DNA from: Streptomycetaceae bacterium MP113-05
GTDB taxonomy: Bacteria > Actinomycetota > Actinomycetes > Streptomycetales > Streptomycetaceae
Length of the DNA stretch: 36,566 nucleotides
Reading direction: 5' to 3'
Assembly: GCA_000497405.1 (NCBI GenBank)
Contig: KI547038.1
Span: forward strand, 450,987-487,552
This document shows, in pieces, positions 21,635 through 29,708 of this stretch. The position numbers and the translations under genes were made by a program. Within the stretch, counting starts at the first letter, position 1. Each line of letters opens with the position of its first letter. The notes beneath the pieces were generated by a model, which made no database searches, was not told the origin of the DNA, and saw nothing but the letters and a program-made list of their open reading frames with translations.

Positions 21635-22837
21635 GTGAACGTGCTGGACATACTGCTCGTGCTCGCGGCCCTGTGGTTCGCCTTCGTCGGCTACCGGCAG
21701 GGCTTCGTCGTCGGCGTCCTGTCCGTGATCGGCTTTCTCGGTGGCGGACTCGCGGCGCTCCTGGTGCTGCCGCCGCTGTGGAGCGAGTTGTCCGACGATG
21801 CGCCCCCGGGCACCGCCGGAGCGGTGGCGGCCGTGGCCGTCGTGATCGTGTGCGCTTCCGTGGGCCAGGCGTGCACCACCCACCTGGGCAACCGGCTACG
21901 CCGGTACATCACCTGGTCCCCGGCCCGTGTGCTGGACGCCACCGGCGGTGCGATGGTCAACGTGCTGGCGATGCTGCTGGTCGCCTGGCTCATCGGCTCC
22001 GCACTGGCGGGTACGGCCCTGCCCACCGTCAGCAAGGAGGTGCGCGACTCACGCGTGCTGCTCGGCGTCTCGCAGGTCGTCCCGGGGGACGCCAACAACT
22101 GGTTCGCCGACTTCTCCACCGCGCTCGGACAGAACGGGCTCCCGCAGGTCTTCTCCCCCTTCTCCGACGAGCCCATCGCGAACGTGCCGCCGCCCGACCC
22201 GAGGCTGAAGAACAGCCCGGTCGTCGCCCGCGCCAAGAAGTCCATCGTGAAGGTCGTCGGCACGGCCTCCAGCTGCGACAAGGTGCTGGAGGGAACCGGT
22301 TTCGTCTTCGACGACGAGCGGGTGATGACCAACGCACACGTCGTCGGTGGCGTCGACGAACCGACCGTGCAGGTCGGGGGCGAGGGCCGTCTCCACGACG
22401 CGACCGTCGTGCTCTACGACTGGGAGCGCGACATCGCGGTCCTCAACGTGCCCGGCCTCGACGCGCCCGCCCTGGAGTTCACCGACGAGGATGCCGGCAG
22501 CGGCGACGGCGCGATCGTCGCCGGCTTCCCGGAGAACGGCGCGTTCGACGTGCGGGCCGCCCGGGTCCGCGGCACCATCCAGGCCAACGGTCCGGACATC
22601 TACCACCGCGGCACCGTACGCCGCGAGGTCCACTCGCTCTACACCACCATCCGGCAGGGCAATTCCGGCGGCCCGCTGCTCACCCCGCAGGGCGAGGTGT
22701 ACGGCGTGGTGTTCGCCAAGTCCCTGGAGAACAAGCACACCGGGTACGCCCTCACAGCCGACGAGGTCCGCCCCGACATCAGAGCCGGTAGCACCGGCAA
22801 CCTCGGGCCGGTGGACAGCCAGAGCTGCGCGCTCTGA
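21635..22837 (+). CDS. marP: MarP-like periplasmic serine protease (CvpA plus trypsin-like)
   Basis: A 400-residue membrane protease. Residues 1-145 contain four hydrophobic helices of the CvpA/colicin V production type (MNVLDILLVLAALWFAFVGY at the N-terminus). Residues 200-390 form an extracytoplasmic trypsin-like domain with an intact triad: H235 (TNAHVV), D266 (ERDIAVL) and S344 (GNSGGP). Cys214 and Cys398 could form the MarP disulfide. In mycobacteria MarP (Rv3671c) protects against acid and oxidative stress by activating cell-wall hydrolase RipA; an equivalent envelope role is inferred. It follows NudL by 12 bp. In this window it abuts the PBP gene (68-bp gap), unlike the order I recall from M. 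tuberculosis. Confidence 0.9.
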   Translation: MNVLDILLVLAALWFAFVGYRQGFVVGVLSVIGFLGGGLAALLVLPPLWSELSDDAPPGTAGAVAAVAVVIVCASVGQACTTHLGNRLRRYITWSPARVLDATGGAMVNVLAMLLVAWLIGSALAGTALPTVSKEVRDSRVLLGVSQVVPGDANNWFADFSTALGQNGLPQVFSPFSDEPIANVPPPDPRLKNSPVVARAKKSIVKVVGTASSCDKVLEGTGFVFDDERVMTNAHVVGGVDEPTVQVGGEGRLHDATVVLYDWERDIAVLNVPGLDAPALEFTDEDAGSGDGAIVAGFPENGAFDVRAARVRGTIQANGPDIYHRGTVRREVHSLYTTIRQGNSGGPLLTPQGEVYGVVFAKSLENKHTGYALTADEVRPDIRAGSTGNLGPVDSQSCAL

Positions 22838-22892
22838 CGGCGGGGCACCGTCGGCACCCACTCCGCCCGCCTGACCCCTACCCGCGGTCGTC

Positions 22893-22898
22893 TAGGCT
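22893..22898 (+). promoter_or_regulatory. Probable -10 box of leaderless PBP gene
   Basis: TAGGCT lies 7 nt before the ATG at 22906. CTGACC at 22871-22876, 16 bp further upstream, is an acceptable -35. No Shine-Dalgarno sequence is present. Confidence 0.55.
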
Positions 22899-22905
22899 GC
22901 CCCCT

Positions 22906-25131
22906 ATGGCTTCCAAGCGCGCGGGCGGGCTCTCCATGCCCCAGCAGGTCGCGAGATTCATCGGCGTCAGCGTGCTGGCTGGCGCGGTGACCGCCGGCAT
23001 CGCACTTCCCGGTTTCGGCCTGATGGGCCTTGCCGCGAAAGGTTCCGTCGAGGGCTTCGACGAGCTCCCCGCCAAGCTGAAGCGGCCCCCACTGAGCCAG
23101 CGCACCACCATCCTCGACAACGAGGGCGGTGAGATCGCCAAGATCTATACGCGCGACCGCACCGTCGTCGACATCACGCAGATGTCGAGGTTCATGCAGC
23201 AGGCAATCGTCGCCATCGAGGACTCCCGCTTCTACGAGCACGGCGCCGTCGACCTCAAGGGCGTGCTCAGGGCCATGAACGAGAACGCCCAGTCCGGCCA
23301 GATCAGCGAGGGTGCCTCCACGCTGACCCAGCAGTACGTGAAGAACGTCTTCATTGAGGCTGCCGGCAACGACCAGGACGCGGTCGCCGCCGCCACGCAG
23401 CAGACCATCGGCCGCAAGATCCGCGAACTCAAGTACGCCATACAGATCGAGGAAGAGCTCACCAAGAAGCAGATTCTCGAGAACTATCTCAACATCACGT
23501 ACTTCGGGCAGGGCGCATACGGGGTCGAGGCCGCCGCCCAGCGCTTCTTCTCCAAGCCCGCGAAAGACCTGGAACTCCACGAGGCCGCCTTGATCGCCGG
23601 CCTCGTCCAGTCGCCCAGCTACTACGACCCGACGGTCAGCCCGGACCGTGCGGAGCAGCGCCGCAACTCGGTGCTGAAGCGCATGGCCGACGTCGGCGAC
23701 GTCACCCGCGAAGAGGCGAAGACCGCCGCCGAGCAGGACCTCGGCCTGAAGATGAGCCAGCCCCAGGAGGGCTGCATCACCGCCGTCAACGGTGCCGGTT
23801 TCTTCTGCGACTACGTCCAGGAGGTGTTCCTCTCCAGCCCTGCCTTCGGCAAGACGCCGCAGGACCGGCGGGAACGGTGGTACCGGGGTGGCCTCACCAT
23901 CAGGACGACGCTCGACCCGCAGGCCCAGACGTCGGTGCAGGACGCGATCGCCGCCCGCGTGGACCAGGGCGACGAGGTCGCCTCCGCCATGACCGTGGTC
24001 GAGCCCGGCACTGGCAAGATCCTCAGTATGGGGCAGTCCCGCCCGTACGGCACGCGGCCCGCCGAGCACGAGACGACGCTCAACCTCTCGGTCGACCACG
24101 ACATGGGCGGCCCGCAGAACGGCTATCAGGTCGGATCGACGTTCAAGGCGTTCACCACCGCCGCAGCGCTCGAGAAGGGCATCAGCCCGACCCAGACCTT
24201 CAGCACCGGCAGCGAGATCGAGATCAATCAGGACAGGTTCCGCGACTGCAAGGGCAACAGCGTCGGCAGCTCGGTCTACTCTCCCCAGAACGAACTGGAG
24301 AGTGAAAAGGGCACCTGGGACATGAGTTCGGCACTCGCCAAGTCGATCAACACCTACTTCGTGCTGCTCCAGGAGAAGGTCGGCGTCTGCGAGACGACAA
24401 GGATGGCCGAGAAGGCGGGCTTCCATCGCGCTGACGGCAAGGCCGTCGAACAGGTCGCCTCCCTCACGCTCGGCACCAACGGCGCCTCACCACTCACCAT
24501 GGCGGGCGCCTACGCGACCTTCGCCAACCGCGGCGTCCACTGCACGCCGGTCGCGATCGAGGCCGTCACCGGTGCCAAGGGGGAGAAGTTCGACGTGCCG
24601 AAGACCGAGTGCTCCCGCGCGATGTCGGAGCGCACCGCCGACACCGTCAACAAGATGCTCACCGGAGTCGTATCCGGCGGAACGGCAACCGCCGCGAAGC
24701 TGTCCGACCGGGACAACGCAGGCAAGACCGGCACCACCGACGGCATGAAGAGCGCCTGGTTCGTCGGCTACACCCCCGAGGCCTCCGGCGCCGTCTGGGT
24801 CGGCGACGTCAACCACCAGGTGGAGATGTACGACGTCACCGTCGGCGGCCAGTACTTCTCGAAGGTCTGCGGCGGCTGCCTGCCCGCGCCGCTGTGGAAG
24901 GACGCCATGGCAGGCACCCTCCAGGGCGTCCCCGCCACTCCGTTCCACGACGTGGACGTTCCCCGCGCCAAGCCCGACAAGCCCAAGGGCGACGGCCGGG
25001 GCGGCGAGGACCGCGACAAGGACGGGGGCCGTCCCGGCGGCGGGAACCCGTTCCCGGACATCTCCATCCCGCCGGACCTCATCGGCGGCGGTCAGAACGG
25101 CGGCGGCTGGGGCCGCGGCGGACGCGACTGA
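22906..25131 (+). CDS. Bifunctional class A penicillin-binding protein (PonA2-like)
   Basis: A 741-residue class A PBP. A short cytoplasmic N-terminus and one membrane helix (about 15-40) precede the GT51 glycosyltransferase domain with EDSRFYEHG at 105-113 and GASTLTQQYVKN. The transpeptidase domain has STFK (S411, K414), SIN (480-482) and KTGT from K607. The C-terminal 60 residues are a charged, Gly/Pro-rich tail (KPDKPKGDGRGGEDRDKDGG). It polymerises and cross-links peptidoglycan at the membrane. Its M. tuberculosis counterpart, PonA2 (Rv3682), sits next to whiB4; here the neighbour is marP. Transcription appears leaderless from TAGGCT. Confidence 0.95.
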   Translation: MASKRAGGLSMPQQVARFIGVSVLAGAVTAGIALPGFGLMGLAAKGSVEGFDELPAKLKRPPLSQRTTILDNEGGEIAKIYTRDRTVVDITQMSRFMQQAIVAIEDSRFYEHGAVDLKGVLRAMNENAQSGQISEGASTLTQQYVKNVFIEAAGNDQDAVAAATQQTIGRKIRELKYAIQIEEELTKKQILENYLNITYFGQGAYGVEAAAQRFFSKPAKDLELHEAALIAGLVQSPSYYDPTVSPDRAEQRRNSVLKRMADVGDVTREEAKTAAEQDLGLKMSQPQEGCITAVNGAGFFCDYVQEVFLSSPAFGKTPQDRRERWYRGGLTIRTTLDPQAQTSVQDAIAARVDQGDEVASAMTVVEPGTGKILSMGQSRPYGTRPAEHETTLNLSVDHDMGGPQNGYQVGSTFKAFTTAAALEKGISPTQTFSTGSEIEINQDRFRDCKGNSVGSSVYSPQNELESEKGTWDMSSALAKSINTYFVLLQEKVGVCETTRMAEKAGFHRADGKAVEQVASLTLGTNGASPLTMAGAYATFANRGVHCTPVAIEAVTGAKGEKFDVPKTECSRAMSERTADTVNKMLTGVVSGGTATAAKLSDRDNAGKTGTTDGMKSAWFVGYTPEASGAVWVGDVNHQVEMYDVTVGGQYFSKVCGGCLPAPLWKDAMAGTLQGVPATPFHDVDVPRAKPDKPKGDGRGGEDRDKDGGRPGGGNPFPDISIPPDLIGGGQNGGGWGRGGRD

Positions 25132-25142
25132 CCCACGTACAC

Positions 25143-25177
25143 CTGAAGGGGCGTTCCCGGCGGGAGCGCCCCTTCAG
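25143..25177. terminator. Bidirectional terminator between PBP and YqeY genes
   Basis: CTGAAGGGGCG (25143-25153) pairs perfectly with CGCCCCTTCAG (25167-25177). It lies between convergent genes. Confidence 0.8.
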
Positions 25178-25194
25178 CCGTTCGTCCGGCCGCC

Positions 25195-25659
25195 TCAGCC
25201 GACGAGCAGCTTCTTCACGAGGCCGGCCACCCGGCCGCCCTCGGCCCGGCCCGCGACCTTCGGGTTCACGATCTTCATCACGGCACCCATCGCCCTCGGC
25301 CCCTCCGCGCCCTGGCCCTTCGCCTCCGCCACGGACTCGGCGACGATCTGTTCCAGCTCGTCGTCCGACAGCTGCTTCGGCAGGTAGTCGGCGAGCACCT
25401 CGCCCTCCGCCCGCTCCCGCTCGGCGGAGGCGGCGCGTCCGCCCTTCTCGAAGGCGTCGGCGGCCTCCCGCCGCTTCTTCGCCTCGCGGGTGATCACCTT
25501 CTGCACCTCGTCGTCGGAGAGCTGCCGGGACTCGGTGCCCGACACCTCCTCCTTGGTGATCGCGGTGAGGGTCATCCGGAGGGTGGCGGAGCGCAGCTCG
25601 TCGCGCGCCTTGATCGCTGCGGTCAGGTCGTCCTGCAGCCGGGACTTGAGCGTGGTCAT
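25195..25659 (-). CDS. GatB/YqeY domain protein
   Basis: A 154-residue protein beginning MTTLKSRLQDDLTAAIKARDEL, with VLADYLPKQLSDDELEQIV in the middle and GAVMKIVNPKVAGRAEGGRV near the C-terminus. These are hallmark segments of the YqeY family, which resembles the tRNA-binding tail of GatB amidotransferase. The precise function is unknown; interaction with tRNA or an aminoacyl-tRNA enzyme is the usual guess. The start is ATG 25659; a degenerate -10 (CAGACT) lies 8 nt upstream and no ribosome binding site is seen. It is divergent from the metallophosphoesterase gene. Confidence 0.9.
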   Translation of the reverse strand: MTTLKSRLQDDLTAAIKARDELRSATLRMTLTAITKEEVSGTESRQLSDDEVQKVITREAKKRREAADAFEKGGRAASAERERAEGEVLADYLPKQLSDDELEQIVAESVAEAKGQGAEGPRAMGAVMKIVNPKVAGRAEGGRVAGLVKKLLVG

Positions 25660-25792
25660 GGCACCGGAGTCTGCCAGCACCACCGGCCCGCCGCCCACCT
25701 CATTCCCGCCGGGCCCCCCGCACAACGCCCTCGGAGTCCGGCGTACGCGTGCAGTCGTGCACGGAGCGTGCCGCGTCTGCGACCATGGCCGG

Positions 25793-26734
25793 ATGCGCGC
25801 GCGATACGGAATCCCTCTCGGAGTGACAGCCGGTGTGCTGGCCGCAGGTACGGCCGCCCTGACCTACGCGGTGGCGATCGAGCCGCGCGCCTTCCGGCTC
25901 CGTCGCGTGACCGTGCCGGTCCTCCCGGCCGGGGCCCCCTCGCTCCGTGTCCTCCAGGTCTCCGACATCCACATGGTGTCCGGTCAGCGCAAGAAGCAGC
26001 GCTGGCTGCACTCGCTGGCCGGGCTGCGGCCGGACTTCGTGGTCAACACGGGTGACAACCTCTCGGACACCGAGGCCGTCCCGGACGTGCTGGACGCACT
26101 GGGGCCGCTGATGGACTTCCCGGGCGCGTACGTCTTCGGATCGAACGACTACTACGGGCCCCGCTTCCGCAACCCGGCGCGCTACCTGCTCGAGAAGACG
26201 CAGGGCCGTCACGGCCTGAACGGCAACGCGCCGGTCCGGGACGCGATCCACAACCCGTGGGAGGACATCCGGGACGCGTTCGACACGGCGGGCTGGGTCG
26301 ACCTGACCAACGCGCGCGGCCGTCTCAAGCTGGCCACCGGCCAGGAGGTAGCGCTCACCGGCCTGGACGACCCGCACATCAAGCACGACCGCTACGGTCA
26401 GGTCGCCGGCGGGCCGCAGGCCGACGCCGATCTCTCACTCGCCGTCGTGCACGCCCCCTACCTGCGCGTCCTCGACGCGTTCACCGCCGACCGCTACCCG
26501 TTGATCCTCGCCGGTCACACCCACGGCGGTCAGCTCTGCGTCCCCTTCTACGGCGCGCTGGTCACCAACTGCGACATCGACACCGACCGCGTGAAGGGCC
26601 TCTCCACCCACCGCGCCGGGGGGCGCACCTCCTACCTCCACGTCTCCGCAGGCTGCGGCGCCAACCGGTACACCCCGGCCCGCTTCGCATGCCCTCCGGA
26701 GGCCACCTTGCTCACCCTCACCCCGGCCTCCTGA
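25793..26734 (+). CDS. Membrane-anchored metallophosphoesterase (YkuE/Rv3683-like)
   Basis: A 313-residue calcineurin-like phosphoesterase. An N-terminal hydrophobic segment (LGVTAGVLAAGTAALTYAVA) is probably a membrane anchor or uncleaved signal. Metal-site motifs are QVSDIHMV (DxH), NTGDNLSD (GD), GSNDYYG (GNH/D variant) and LAGHTHGGQL (GHxH). It should hydrolyse a phosphoester; UDP-glucose-type or lipid substrates are reported for relatives, and none can be assigned here. The start at ATG 25793 is chosen because the anchor begins there; the frame upstream runs through the YqeY gene in antisense. It is the last gene of the conserved block. Confidence 0.85.
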   Translation: MRARYGIPLGVTAGVLAAGTAALTYAVAIEPRAFRLRRVTVPVLPAGAPSLRVLQVSDIHMVSGQRKKQRWLHSLAGLRPDFVVNTGDNLSDTEAVPDVLDALGPLMDFPGAYVFGSNDYYGPRFRNPARYLLEKTQGRHGLNGNAPVRDAIHNPWEDIRDAFDTAGWVDLTNARGRLKLATGQEVALTGLDDPHIKHDRYGQVAGGPQADADLSLAVVHAPYLRVLDAFTADRYPLILAGHTHGGQLCVPFYGALVTNCDIDTDRVKGLSTHRAGGRTSYLHVSAGCGANRYTPARFACPPEATLLTLTPAS

Positions 26735-26817
26735 CCAGCCCCGACCCGGTTGGCCACCCCCTCCCGGAACGGATTTCGCGTCAGCGCCGACCTGGGCTAA
26801 AGTAGTGCCCGTTGCTT

Positions 26818-26891
<74 letters not shown>

Positions 26892-26904
26892 CAGAGGAAC
26901 ACCA

Positions 26905-26941
26905 GTCAGGGCCTGATCCGCATCGCGGATCAGGCCCTGAC
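26905..26941 (+). terminator. Perfect 17-bp hairpin after tRNA-Pro
   Basis: GTCAGGGCCTGATCCGC (26905-26921) pairs exactly with 26925-26941 over a 3-nt loop. It is placed 13 nt after the tRNA and is very likely its terminator. Confidence 0.85.
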
Positions 26942-27098
26942 CGCTTTCCGGTTGTGGCGCCGAAGGCACGAGCCCTGCCCCGACGATCCACCGTCCTGGT
27001 CGCGTCCGACGTACTGGCGGTGCGACCGCGGCCGCGATCTGAACGGAAACCGGTGGGACCTGATTCAGCCCGCCCACTGAGGCCGAGCCACGGCGGGG

Positions 27099-27754
27099 TC
27101 ATCCGGTGGGGTCGTCGTTGCGGGTGCGGAGGCGTGTGACGACAAAGACGACCAGCGTGACGGCGACGAGGCCCAGAACGGCTTTGGAGAGGATGCCGGC
27201 GTACTGCTCGACGAGGTGCCAGCGGTCGCCGAGCAGATAGCCCGCAAGGATCAGGGCGGTGTTCCACAGGGCGCTGCCGAGGGCGGTGAGTCCGAGGAAG
27301 ACCCGCACCGGCATCCGTTCGACGCCGGCCGGGACGGAGATGAGGCTACGGAAGACGGGCACCATGCGTCCGAAGAGGACGGCCTTGGTGTGCCGTGCTT
27401 CGCGAACCACTCCTCGGTGCGGATCAGGTCGGACTGCTTGAGCAGCGGCAGTCTCGCCCAGATGCGGTGCACGCGGTCGCGGCCGAGGAGCCCGCCGAGC
27501 CAGTAGAGGAGGGCCGCACCGGCGACGGATCCGAGGGTCGTCCAGAAGATGGCTGCGGGAAGGCCGAGGACGCCCTGGGCGGCGGCGAAGCCGGTGAGGG
27601 GCAGGATGACTTCGCTGGGGAGGGGTGGGAAGAGGTTCTCCAGCGCGATGGCGAGGCCCGCACCCGGGCCGCCGAGTGATTCTACGAGACCGGTGGCCCA
27701 GCCTGCGATGCCACCGGGGGACGTCTCTGACGCGGCCGGGAAGACGGTTGTCAC
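27099..27754 (-). pseudogene. DedA-family membrane protein, frameshifted
   Basis: The reading frame from GTG 27754 encodes a typical DedA/SNARE-associated N-terminus, including the re-entrant motif ENLFPPLPSEVILPLTGF. It continues to EEWFAKHGT, after which it goes out of frame. The remaining family sequence (KAVLFGRMVPVFRSL, then SALWNTALILAGYLLGDRW and a C-terminal helix) continues in another frame to the stop at 27099. Removing two bases from the TGTG at 27389-27392 (plus strand) restores one continuous protein of about 218 residues, the normal DedA length. DedA proteins are polytopic lipid-handling (undecaprenyl-phosphate or phospholipid) transporters. It is either a recent pseudogene or a sequencing error. 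The ribosome binding site GAGGTG is close to the start. It is divergent from the ABC operon. Confidence 0.85.
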
Positions 27755-27929
27755 GGAGCACCTCGGGGTCGGTCGGACGCGGCGGGCGACGGTACGGGTA
27801 CCCCCGTCCGTGCGGAGTGCCGCATCGTCGGCGGCGCGGCGGTCGTACGCCCGCATCGGCCGATCGGTTGATGTCGCTTCGAGCAGAACGGGTGATGTGC
27901 CGCGCCGGGTTCCCGACGATGCTCGTGGC

Positions 27930-28871
27930 ATGGCGATCATCGAGGTGGACGGCCTGGTCAAGGCATACGGGGGCAGGCGCGTCGTCGACGACGTGAGTTT
28001 CGCCGTCGACGAGGGGGAAATCTTCGGCGTGCTCGGCCCGAACGGTGCCGGGAAGACGACCACGGTCGAGTGCGTCGAGGGACTGCGCGTCGCGGACGCC
28101 GGGACGGTGCGCGTGGCCGGGCTGGATCCGGTCGCGGACCACGACCGCGTCACCCGCATCCTCGGGGCCCAACTCCAGGAGACGGAACTGCAGCCGAAGC
28201 TCACCGTACGGGAGGCGCTGGAGCTGTACGGGGCGTTCTACGACCGTCCGGCTCACTGGCGGAAGCTGGCCGAACGGCTGGGCCTGGACGGGAAACTGGG
28301 CACCCGCTTCGCGAAGCTGAGCGGCGGACAGAAACAGCGGCTCTTCATCGCGCTCGCGCTGATCGGCAACCCGCGGGTGGTGGTGCTGGACGAGCTCACC
28401 ACCGGTCTGGACCCGCGGGCCCGCCGCGACACCTGGCGGCTGATCGAGGACGTACGGGCGTCCGGGGTGACGGTGCTCTTGGTCACCCACTTCATGGAGG
28501 AGGCGCAGCGCCTCTGCGACCGGGTCGCGGTCATCGACGGGGGGCGGGTCGCGGCGCTGGACACTCCGGCGGGTCTGATCGGCCGGGCGGCGGCGTCGAC
28601 GGTCATCTCCTTCACCCCCTCCCGTCCGCTGGGGGAGCACGAACTCGCGGCCCTCCCGGCGGCGGTCACGGTGACGATGAAGGGCGGGCGCGTGGAGCTG
28701 GCCGGGACCGACGAGACGGTGAACGCGGTCGTCTCGCTGCTGGCCCGGCAGCGCATCACGGCAGGGCGACTGCGGGTCGCCGACGCGACGCTGGACGACG
28801 CGTTCCTCGACCTGACCGCGAACGGCACCCCCACCGGCGGCGGCACCGCCGCCCACACCTTGGAGGCCTGA
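27930..28871 (+). CDS. ABC transporter ATP-binding protein (ABC-2 exporter type)
   Basis: A 313-residue ABC ATPase. Walker A is GPNGAGKTTT (about 38-47), the signature LSGGQKQR, Walker B VVVLDELTTGLDP with catalytic Glu, and the switch His is in LLVTHFMEEA. A C-terminal DUF4162-like extension (about 220-300) is typical of DrrA/CcmA-type drug or lipid exporters. It powers the permease encoded 2 bp downstream. The start at ATG 27930 is where homology begins; GATGCT 6 nt upstream resembles a degenerate leaderless -10. A long upstream frame overlapping the DedA gene is not real. A two-component system follows, suggesting export of an envelope-active compound that the kinase senses. Confidence 0.92.
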   Translation: MAIIEVDGLVKAYGGRRVVDDVSFAVDEGEIFGVLGPNGAGKTTTVECVEGLRVADAGTVRVAGLDPVADHDRVTRILGAQLQETELQPKLTVREALELYGAFYDRPAHWRKLAERLGLDGKLGTRFAKLSGGQKQRLFIALALIGNPRVVVLDELTTGLDPRARRDTWRLIEDVRASGVTVLLVTHFMEEAQRLCDRVAVIDGGRVAALDTPAGLIGRAAASTVISFTPSRPLGEHELAALPAAVTVTMKGGRVELAGTDETVNAVVSLLARQRITAGRLRVADATLDDAFLDLTANGTPTGGGTAAHTLEA

Positions 28872-28873
28872 TC

Positions 28874-29656
28874 ATGGCGACGACGACCCCGCCGGCCCCC
28901 GGCGGCCGGACCGTCCGGGGTTCCTCCCGCGCCGTGCTGCGTTCCGAGGCACGGCTGTTCGGCCGCGAGCCGGGCGCGCTGTTCTGGATCGTCGTGTTCC
29001 CGTCCCTGCTGCTCACCGTCCTCGGGCTGGTCCCGGCCTTCCGGGAGCCGGACGCTTCGCTGGACGGGCTGCGGGTCATCGACCTGTACGTGCACGTGGC
29101 CGTGCTGCTGTCCATGACGGTCGCCGGCGTGCAGGCGCTGCCAACGGTGCTCGTCGGCTACCGGGAACGCGGCATCCTGCGGCGGCTGTCCGCCACGCCC
29201 GTCGGCCCGAGGGCGCTGATCGGCGCCCAACTCGTCCTGCACGGCGCGGCGGTACTGGCTTCCATCGTCCTGGCGGTCGCCGTGGCACGGCTCGCCTTCG
29301 GTGTGCCGCTTCCGGAGCAGCCTTTCGGCTACGCGCTCACCGTGGTGCTCACGGCGTTCGCCGGAACAGCGATGGGCGGAACGATCGCGGCCGTCTCCCG
29401 CACCGCGAAGACGTCTCAGACGATCGGCACCGTCGTGTTCTTCCCGGCGATGTTCAGCACCGGTGTGTGGATTCCCGTGCAGACCATGCCGGACACACTG
29501 CAGCGGGTCGTGGAGCTGACGCCGTTCGGGGCGGCGTCGCAGGCGTTGTACGAGTCGGCGAGCGGGGGGCTGCCGCAGTGGTGGCTGCTGCTGGTGACCG
29601 CGCTGTGGGCGGTGACGCTGTTCGCGGTGGCGGTGCGCTGGTTCCGCTGGGAGTGA
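28874..29656 (+). CDS. ABC-2 type permease
   Basis: A 260-residue integral membrane protein with six hydrophobic segments: LFWIVVFPSLLLTVLGLVPA near 37-56, then about 75-97, 120-140, 148-170, 178-200 and a last helix at 235-255. This is the DrrB/ABC-2 membrane subunit pattern. With the ATPase it forms a homodimeric-permease exporter in the cytoplasmic membrane; the substrate is unknown. The ATG lies 2 bp after the ATPase stop, so the pair is cotranslated. The kinase gene starts 52 bp further on. Confidence 0.9.
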   Translation: MATTTPPAPGGRTVRGSSRAVLRSEARLFGREPGALFWIVVFPSLLLTVLGLVPAFREPDASLDGLRVIDLYVHVAVLLSMTVAGVQALPTVLVGYRERGILRRLSATPVGPRALIGAQLVLHGAAVLASIVLAVAVARLAFGVPLPEQPFGYALTVVLTAFAGTAMGGTIAAVSRTAKTSQTIGTVVFFPAMFSTGVWIPVQTMPDTLQRVVELTPFGAASQALYESASGGLPQWWLLLVTALWAVTLFAVAVRWFRWE

Positions 29657-29708
29657 CGTGTTCCGCGAGCGGTGACGGCGAGTGGGGAGGCGGGGCATGC
29701 TGGGGAGC

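Noticed and set aside
22639..24426. 595-codon minus-strand frame opposite marP and the PBP
   Set aside because: Antisense shadow; both sense genes have complete catalytic motifs.
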